From assembly GCA_964441245.1 (NCBI GenBank), contig CAYTVR010000292.1:1-9027 (forward strand): DNA of 9,027 bases. The letters are read 5' to 3'. Numbering within the stretch: position 1 is the first letter of the stretch; every line of letters starts with the position of its first letter. Positions 4,260 to 9,027 of the stretch are shown here, one piece after another. The stretch comes from JALZUU01 sp964441245. GTDB lineage: Bacteria > Bacteroidota > Bacteroidia > Chitinophagales > Saprospiraceae. Below the pieces are notes generated by a model. The model saw nothing but the letters and a program-made list of their open reading frames with translations. It was not told the origin of the DNA and ran no database searches. The position numbers and the translations under genes are program-made.

Positions 4260-4286
4260 GTGACCTAGGTATATTTATCAGTCTTT
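4260..4286 (+). promoter_or_regulatory. GTGACC-N15-GTCTTT promoter-like element of the usp operon
   Basis: GAAAAATGTGACC ends at 4265, 15 bases follow, then GTCTTT (4281-4286). The ATG of the first usp gene lies 41 bases beyond. The spacer has no good TAnnTTTG box, so vegetative sigma would bind poorly here and a dedicated sigma or activator is more plausible. Confidence 0.55.
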
Positions 4287-4327
4287 TTAGCTGAAAGGTA
4301 AATTGTATATCTTAAAATCATTTTCAA

Positions 4328-5185
4328 ATGAAACAAATATTATTTCCAACGGCTTTTACAACTCATTCTAGAGTAGCTTATCGCTATGCCCAAAAACTAG
4401 CACAATACTTTGGTGCAGAAATTACTTTAGTACATATTTATGAAAGTCCAACAGTAATGCTTGCGACGAGTGGGATACTGTTAAATGAAATGGAGCAGCG
4501 TAATATTCAACAATCAGCTGATGCACAATGGGAGAAAGAATACAAAAAATTGAAACTTTTCTCTGAAGAGATGTATACCAAGGATATTCAGGTTAGAGAT
4601 ATTCCTATAGATTTTATTGTAACAGATGGAGAGGTAAAATATGAATTAGCGAAAATCCAGGAGGAAAATAAATTTGATTTGATTGTGATGGGGATGAGGA
4701 AACATAATTTATCAAATCGATTATTGGGAAAGGTTACTAATCATTTAATTGATAAGACAAAATGTCCATTATTACTGATTCCTCCTGACGCTCATTATAT
4801 GGGAATTGATAAAATGATATATGGAACCGCTTTTGAATTTGGAGAAATAAAATCAATAAATAATCTGTTGGGTTGGTGTGAGGCATTTGATGCAAATCTA
4901 CATCTGTTACACGTATGCCAAAAAGAAAATCGACGAGTTGCAATAGAAAAGATGACTGAATTAATGAGCATTTTTCAAGAAGAAAATGAAGCCAATACCA
5001 TTAATTTTCAGGTGTTAGAAGGAAAGGTAGTTGAAGTGATGGAGGAGTATATTGATTTTACGAGCGCAGATTTATTGGCTATACATCGTCGTAAGCAAGG
5101 TTTTTGGCAACGAATAAGAGGAGGAAGTCTAACTAAGCTATTGGCGGAAGAACTAAAAATTCCGTTACTAGTTTTAAAGTCATAA
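4328..5185 (+). CDS. Universal stress protein, tandem UspA domains (nucleotide motif degenerate)
   Basis: This 285-residue protein has two UspA folds in a row, the usual size for tandem Usp proteins. Domain 1 (about 1-153) starts KQILFPTAFTTHSRVAYRYA and ends with the Usp strand KCPLLLIP. Its nucleotide loop, which should read G-x2-G-x9-G-S/T, reads G122-MRK-...-G134-K135, so two positions are lost and ATP binding is doubtful. Domain 2 (about 158-285) has GIDKMIYGTAFEF and ends GGSLTKLLAEELKIPLLVLKS, with GSLTK where the loop would be. Usp proteins are cytoplasmic stress-survival factors; partners here are unknown. It heads a transcript with the second usp gene 34 bases later. The promoter-like element 62 bases upstream ties it to two small genes. 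Start chosen because MKQILFP is the conserved Usp N-terminus. Confidence 0.88.
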   Translation: MKQILFPTAFTTHSRVAYRYAQKLAQYFGAEITLVHIYESPTVMLATSGILLNEMEQRNIQQSADAQWEKEYKKLKLFSEEMYTKDIQVRDIPIDFIVTDGEVKYELAKIQEENKFDLIVMGMRKHNLSNRLLGKVTNHLIDKTKCPLLLIPPDAHYMGIDKMIYGTAFEFGEIKSINNLLGWCEAFDANLHLLHVCQKENRRVAIEKMTELMSIFQEENEANTINFQVLEGKVVEVMEEYIDFTSADLLAIHRRKQGFWQRIRGGSLTKLLAEELKIPLLVLKS

Positions 5186-5219
5186 AGATTTATTCAACAA
5201 AAAAACAACCATACTAACT

Positions 5220-6089
5220 ATGAAAAAAATACTATTCCCAATCAATTTTTCTGACCATACTACAGAAGCATTCAAGTATGCGGCGGATTTAGCTCTTTTC
5301 TTAAAAGCGAAATTGGTAGTCATGCATGCGTATAATGAGCCAGAAGTGAAAATGGCTACCAAAGAAGAACTAGCAGAGATGGCGAGTGAAACGATTGATA
5401 AGTTATTGGCATTTGTAGAGGAACATTTATCGGAAGATTATAAAAAGGTGAAAGTTAAATATGTGGCAAAAGGTGGCATAGCAGCAGATGCCATTTTGAA
5501 GGTGGCTTTGGAAGAAGAAATTAATTTAATTGTAATAGGTGGAATCGGAAAACCAAATAATGTAAATCAAATCTTAGGTAGTACGGTTTTGGATGTACTT
5601 AAGAAATCAGATTGTCCTGTATTAGCCATTCCCGTTAAAGCGAAGTTTCAAGGAATTGATAATATTGTTTATACTGTTAATTTTGAATTTAGAGATATGG
5701 GAGCGATTAATTATTTAAAGAAATGGTGTACTGCTTTTAATACGCCTTTACATTGTTTACATGTTGTTGAAAAAGGAGAGAATGAGTGGAACGCAATTAA
5801 GAATATGAAAATAATGAAGAAAGTTTATAAAGAACATAAACGCTTGCAATTTCAGATGCGAGCAGGGGATTTTGAAACAGAGTTACACGAGTTTGTACGT
5901 ACTAAACGCATTGATCTTATTGCGATGATTTCTCATAAGCGTAATTTTATAGGTCGCTTACTTGATCCAAGTATCGTAAATAAAATGGCAGGGCAGGTTA
6001 ATGTTCCTTTATTAATTATAAAGGATAATGCTTATGAATTGGATGCTAGTACAATGGATTGGATGACCATCTTTAATTCAATGGGGTAG
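5220..6089 (+). CDS. Universal stress protein, tandem UspA domains (intact ATP motif in domain 1)
   Basis: This 289-residue protein again has two UspA folds. Domain 1 (1-140) starts KKILFPINFSDHTTEAFKYA and carries a complete G-x2-G-x9-G-S nucleotide motif (Gly107, Gly110, Gly120, Ser121), placing it in the ATP-binding class of Usp. Domain 2 (about 145-268) starts GIDNIVYTVNFEF and ends NVPLLIIKD, with the loop degenerate. A tail of about 20 residues (YELDASTMDWMTIFNSMG) extends past the fold and is absent from the first usp. It lies 34 bases after the first gene with an A-rich leader and no terminator between, so they are likely co-transcribed. One ATP-binding and one non-binding member suggests a heteromeric pair; that is inference. 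Downstream, 6090-6233 holds only small hairpins (6122-6136, 6161-6176) without U tracts. Confidence 0.88.
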   Translation: MKKILFPINFSDHTTEAFKYAADLALFLKAKLVVMHAYNEPEVKMATKEELAEMASETIDKLLAFVEEHLSEDYKKVKVKYVAKGGIAADAILKVALEEEINLIVIGGIGKPNNVNQILGSTVLDVLKKSDCPVLAIPVKAKFQGIDNIVYTVNFEFRDMGAINYLKKWCTAFNTPLHCLHVVEKGENEWNAIKNMKIMKKVYKEHKRLQFQMRAGDFETELHEFVRTKRIDLIAMISHKRNFIGRLLDPSIVNKMAGQVNVPLLIIKDNAYELDASTMDWMTIFNSMG

Positions 6090-6233
6090 AGGTAAGAAAA
6101 AAAAGCGAGTGATAAATATTTGGACATTTCGTGTCCTTGTGTCCTAGAGAGTGAAATAAATCATTCTATTGAATGACTCCTGTCACTAAGCCTTATGTTA
6201 ACTTATAGTATTTTGTGTAAATATTCTAAGCGA

Positions 6234-6614
6234 ATGCCAACAAAAACTAAGAAAATTTTACTTTTAGAAGAAGATGAACCTTTGAGAGAAACATTGGTAG
6301 AATTATTAACGCTAAATGGGTATATGGTATATAATGCAGAAAATGGGAGCATTGGAATCTCCATGGCGAAAGAATTAACACCTGATCTAATTCTTTGTGC
6401 GAGTCAATTTTCTGATATTTCTTGCTGGGAGGTGTTTACAATATTAAGAAAAGAAAAATCAACTAGGAATATACCATTTTTATGTATTTCATCTAGACCT
6501 TTAAAAGATGAAGACAGAGTGTTACCAAATCAAGTATCAATTCTGATTAAACCTTTTAATATAAAAACTCTAATCGATAAGATTGAAAACTCTATTTCTT
6601 CTTTAATAGAATAA
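6234..6614 (+). CDS. Single-domain response-regulator receiver protein lacking the phospho-acceptor Asp
   Basis: The product (126 residues) is a CheY-like receiver alone. The acidic pair is present (LLLEEDEP, Glu12-Glu13-Asp14), the Ser/Thr position is Ser86-Ser87, and the conserved Lys is Lys106 in IKPF. The strand that should end in the phosphorylated Asp reads PDLILCAS, with Ala56 at that site, and the usual D-x-D-G turn is SDISC. Phosphotransfer is therefore not expected, and the protein likely signals by binding, as pseudo-receivers do. I prefer ATG 6234 because the receiver fold starts six residues later. An in-frame ATG at 6195 would add 13 residues with no domain content. It follows the usp pair by 144 bases and could share their transcript or have its own promoter. 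It converges on corA. Confidence 0.8.
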   Translation: MPTKTKKILLLEEDEPLRETLVELLTLNGYMVYNAENGSIGISMAKELTPDLILCASQFSDISCWEVFTILRKEKSTRNIPFLCISSRPLKDEDRVLPNQVSILIKPFNIKTLIDKIENSISSLIE

Positions 6615-6621
6615 AACGGTC

Positions 6622-6654
6622 TTTGGACATTAATAGCTAAAATGTCTAAATTTT
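6622..6654 (+). terminator. Terminator between the convergent receiver gene and corA
   Basis: TTTGGACATT (6622-6631) pairs with AATGTCTAAA (6641-6650), ten positions with one G-U, around a 9-base loop, followed by TTTT on the plus strand. It lies 7 bases past the receiver stop codon. On the minus strand the tail is weaker, but it may also end the corA transcript, whose stop is 12 bases away. Confidence 0.5.
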
Positions 6655-6665
6655 GAATCTTCTTA

Positions 6666-7724
6666 CTAAAACCATCCCTTTTTCTTAAACCATACTAAGG
6701 AACCGATTGCAATGGAAGCCATTACAGTTAAAAGAACAAAGTATCCATATTTCCAATGTAGTTCTGGCATGTTTTCAAAATTCATTCCGTAAAGACCACT
6801 GAGAAAAGCTAATGGAACAAAAATCGTGGTGATAACTGTTAGGACTTGCATGACCTGATTCATCTTAAAACTAATTTCAGAAAGATATAAATCTTGTAAG
6901 CTATTAAGCATATCTCGATAGGTTTCTGTCATGTCTAGTAATTGGACATTGTGATCGTATAAATCTCGAATGTAAAGTTTAGTGTTATCATCAATTAACT
7001 CGTTTTCTGATTTTGCAAAGCGAGAAATAGCTTCGCGTAATGGAGCGATTGCTTTTCTAACAATAAGCATTTCTTGTTTGACTTGATGAATCTGTCCTTT
7101 AATATTGGCATCACTTTGTTCAAGAATGTTAGCTTCTAGTTTTTCTATATAAAGTTCTAGTTCATCCAATACGATGTAATACGAATCCATAATGATATCG
7201 ATTAAAGCATAGGCTAGATAGTCGGCTCCTCTTTTTCTAATTCGACCTTTGTTCAAATGAATACGATTTCTTAAGGCATTAAATAAGTCATCTTCTTTTT
7301 CTTGGAAACTGAGTACAAATCCTGGTCCCATATAAAGACTGACTTGTTCGGATAATATTTTTGTTTGTACTGGATCAAAAGTTAGCGCTTTGATAATGAT
7401 GATGATCCCGTTGTCGAATTCTTCATATTTAGGTCTTTGATGAGTATCAACAACATCTTCTAAAATTAATGGATGAATTTTAAAGGAATCTCCGATAGCC
7501 TGAATTAACTCTACATCATGTAAGCCTCGAATGTCATACCATTGAATATAGTTTTCGGAGGCTTGGAATAATTCGGATATCGAGTGATTATCATGATCAA
7601 TGACTTTATAATCTTGTTCATTATATTCTAAATAATGGATATCTATTTTATCAATTTTCTTTTTTCCAGTGAATATAATTGAGCCTGGAGGTAAGCCTGC
7701 TTTTTTTCGATTTCTCTTTGCCAT
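6666..7724 (-). CDS. corA: CorA-family magnesium/cobalt transport protein
   Basis: The 352-residue length is typical of CorA. A large N-terminal cytoplasmic alpha/beta domain is followed by long helices (about 180-290, including DYLAYALIDIIMDSYY and the stalk LELYIEKLEANI), then two C-terminal transmembrane helices (about 293-312 and 326-345). The signature YGMNF lies at residues 312-316, at the outer mouth of the pore, with the loop ENMPELHWKYG that follows it in the family. The C-terminus is positively charged (WFKKKGWF), as expected at the cytoplasmic face. CorA forms a homopentameric Mg2+ channel in the inner membrane. It starts 5 bases after the mscS stop codon, so the two are surely one transcript. 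The open frame at 7651-7848 is an overlapping shadow. Confidence 0.93.
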   Translation of the reverse strand: MAKRNRKKAGLPPGSIIFTGKKKIDKIDIHYLEYNEQDYKVIDHDNHSISELFQASENYIQWYDIRGLHDVELIQAIGDSFKIHPLILEDVVDTHQRPKYEEFDNGIIIIIKALTFDPVQTKILSEQVSLYMGPGFVLSFQEKEDDLFNALRNRIHLNKGRIRKRGADYLAYALIDIIMDSYYIVLDELELYIEKLEANILEQSDANIKGQIHQVKQEMLIVRKAIAPLREAISRFAKSENELIDDNTKLYIRDLYDHNVQLLDMTETYRDMLNSLQDLYLSEISFKMNQVMQVLTVITTIFVPLAFLSGLYGMNFENMPELHWKYGYFVLLTVMASIAIGSLVWFKKKGWF

Positions 7725-7729
7725 GCTGT

Positions 7730-8599
7730 TTAGGTTTTAGGGATGAGGTCACTTTTGTGAATTGACTTTTGAACAATAGCTCGATGTGGATAAGGAATTT
7801 CAATACCTTCTTTATCGAATCGAAGTTTAATGCTTTCAAGTAGATCACAACCTAGCACAAAAGCATTTGCTGCATCAGTAGCCCATGCCCATGCTCGAAT
7901 ATTGACAGCAGAATCTCCAATACTCAAGACACGCACTTGTACCTTCGGTTCTCCATTTTGCAACTGCTCTTCAGTTCTAACATCAAGATGGAGAGCATGT
8001 TTTTCTACTTCATCGCGCATGATGTCTTTTGCCTTTTGTAAATCACTTTCAAAACTAATTCCGAAATCAATCCATTTACAAATGTTGCCATTGGAAAAGT
8101 CTGAATTTACAATAATTTCATTACTAATGACAGAATTAGGAATAATGATTCGTTTGTTTTCAAAGTTCCGAATGACCGTATGTCGAAGGGTGATGTCTTC
8201 TACTATTCCATTGACCGTTTCTTTAAGGCTCAGTCGATCATTGACTCTAAACGGTTTGAAAATAATAATGAAAACGCCACTCATAATATTACTCAAAGCA
8301 TGTTGGGAGGCAACACCCGCGACGACTGCTAAGATACCAGCACCGGTAAGCATAGACCCTGCAATTGCTTTAAAAGGAGGTAATGTATGTAAGGCCCATC
8401 CAATACCAATTAGGTAGATAATAGCTGTAATACTATGTTGGAGAAATTGATAATTGGTTGGATCATTTTGTAATACTTCGGTAGAATACTTTACATATCG
8501 ACCAAATATTTTTCTAAAAAGAAAAGCAATGATAATGGTAGCAATGATAATTCCTGAGAATAGGCCTAATAATAATAGGTTCCCGAATTCTGGTTTCAT
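7730..8599 (-). CDS. MscS-family small-conductance mechanosensitive channel
   Basis: The 289-residue length is close to the 286 of E. coli MscS. Three transmembrane helices are visible: about 7-28, 55-73 and 78-117. The third is the pore helix with the Gly/Ala pattern (GAGILAVVAGVASQHALSNIMSGVFI) and leads into KPFRVNDRL, the start of the beta domain. The MscS signature IIIPNSVISNEIIVN follows (152-166), then the alpha/beta vestibule and the ending GIEIPYPHRAI. The channel opens on membrane tension and releases solutes during osmotic downshock. The ATG at 8599 is the first reasonable start in front of TM1. It is the first gene of an mscS-corA unit; both act on ion balance in the inner membrane. 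No convincing promoter is seen upstream, and the plus-strand frame 7830-8417 is its antisense shadow. Confidence 0.92.
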   Translation of the reverse strand: MKPEFGNLLLLGLFSGIIIATIIIAFLFRKIFGRYVKYSTEVLQNDPTNYQFLQHSITAIIYLIGIGWALHTLPPFKAIAGSMLTGAGILAVVAGVASQHALSNIMSGVFIIIFKPFRVNDRLSLKETVNGIVEDITLRHTVIRNFENKRIIIPNSVISNEIIVNSDFSNGNICKWIDFGISFESDLQKAKDIMRDEVEKHALHLDVRTEEQLQNGEPKVQVRVLSIGDSAVNIRAWAWATDAANAFVLGCDLLESIKLRFDKEGIEIPYPHRAIVQKSIHKSDLIPKT

Positions 8600-8708
8600 A
8601 ATAAGTTTTTAAAAAAAGTAAATACGTAGATAATTTTAATCAATGCAAAATAAGTAAGTAATCGCAAAGCTTTGTTCATTCTCTTAAAACAAATTTTTAT
8701 AGAAAACA

Positions 8709-8755
8709 GATAGCTCGCTTAATCTGCTGGATTTAGTTAGATTAAGCGAGCTATC
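8709..8755 (-). terminator. Strong hairpin terminator after the AstE/AspA-family gene
   Basis: A perfect 17-base stem, GATAGCTCGCTTAATCT (8709-8725) with its complement at 8739-8755, loop of 13. On the minus strand TGTTTTCTATAAAAATTT follows, a modest U tail. It lies 61 bases after the stop at 8817 and separates that transcript from mscS. The rest of 8600-8816 shows nothing further. Confidence 0.65.
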
Positions 8756-8816
8756 AAGATTTCGATAGGCTTTATTTTTCCGTCATCACAAAGTACTAAA
8801 TAAACTCTTTTCAAAA

Positions 8817-9027
8817 TTATTTTAAAATACCCAAATGTAAAATTCTTCCACCAGTTTGATTAATAGGGCTGACACTTTTACCTATTACTACACCATCTTC
8901 GGGGGCATGATATTCTTTTACGATATCTCCAAAGATATTACGCATAGTAGCAATGACCTCTCCTTCTTTAACCAAGTCAGTTACTTGAGGATGAACAGTC
9001 ATAATCCCGCCTCTATCGGTATAAATC
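8817..9027 (-). CDS. Succinylglutamate desuccinylase/aspartoacylase-family protein, C-terminal end (partial)
   Basis: The reading frame is open to the window edge: before Met at 9002 it continues with IYTDRGGI, so that Met is internal and the gene starts outside the window. The visible 70 residues form the C-terminal beta domain of AstE/AspA-type proteins. It has the RGGI entry, a lipoyl-like segment (LVKEGEVIATMRNIFGDIV), the hinge APEDGVVIGKSVSPINQTGGRILHLG, and an end at GILK. The zinc-binding catalytic part is beyond the edge. Family members are M14-like zinc hydrolases that remove acyl groups from amino-acid amines; the substrate cannot be told from this part. Confidence 0.8.
   Translation of the reverse strand, partial: IYTDRGGIMTVHPQVTDLVKEGEVIATMRNIFGDIVKEYHAPEDGVVIGKSVSPINQTGGRILHLGILK

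Noticed and set aside
4737..5362. Minus-strand frames at 4737-4943 and 5180-5362
   Set aside because: Both are opposite the universal stress genes, with no promoter or domain content.
6195..6233. Extended start for the receiver protein
   Set aside because: The extra 13 residues (MLTYSILCKYSKR) add nothing to the receiver fold and look like translated leader; the ATG at 6234 fits the domain edge. The longer form is not excluded.
7746..7751. A fifth GTGACC (minus strand) 21 bases before the corA start
   Set aside because: It lies inside the end of the mscS coding region and 15 bases further there is no GTCTTT or any GTC, so it is a chance hexamer.
7830..8417. Plus-strand open frame of 195 codons
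   Set aside because: It is antisense to mscS, whose signature motifs prove the minus-strand reading; the translation shows no domain.
1..9027. Insertion sequence, prophage, CRISPR or defence system
   Set aside because: No transposase, integrase, phage, Cas or toxin-antitoxin gene and no spaced repeat array was found on either strand.

Overview
This window looks like a chromosomal segment from an AT-rich member of the Bacteroidota. The evidence is the zinc-less TraR/DksA variant typical of that phylum, A-rich leaders without clear Shine-Dalgarno sites, one good TTTG-N19-TAnnTTT promoter, and short intergenic hairpins after most transcripts. Assignment to a Saprospiria-like (Aureispira-like) lineage is only a guess from composition and gene style. 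No mobile element, tRNA, rRNA or CRISPR array was seen.

Left part (1-2640): an intergenic stretch with a decayed repeat-like block. Next, on the minus strand, comes a TraR/DksA-family gene (642-1217), followed 11 bases later by a possible 44-residue membrane protein and a terminator. A 54-residue basic protein lies on the plus strand (1595-1759), and an 83-residue protein (1929-2180) and a 43-residue protein (2357-2488) lie on the minus strand. An orphan minus-strand terminator at 1343-1373 marks a candidate small RNA.

Middle part (2641-6614): a membrane-anchored coiled-coil protein (minus), a 42-residue protein (minus), then a plus-strand pair of tandem-domain universal stress proteins and a single-domain receiver protein that lacks the phospho-acceptor aspartate.

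Right part (6666-9027): on the minus strand, the end of a succinylglutamate desuccinylase/aspartoacylase-family gene, a strong hairpin terminator, and an mscS-corA pair of membrane channels 5 bases apart. corA converges on the receiver gene across a small terminator.

The most interesting signal is regulatory. Four sites carry GTGACC-N15-GTCTTT with identical spacing. Three lie 56-62 bases before start codons (the 83-residue protein, the 42-residue protein and the first universal stress protein). The fourth points away from the stress-protein promoter into a gene-free stretch ending in a hairpin, which suggests a small RNA. The layout resembles an ECF-sigma promoter. A second set of sites uses direct repeats of TTCAGAT with an 11-base period, placed 9 bases before a -7-like box. 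These precede the DksA-like gene, the 43-residue and 54-residue genes, and the second candidate small RNA. The region therefore appears to be a stress/envelope-response neighbourhood with two small regulons of short proteins and possible small RNAs. The regulator identities are inference.
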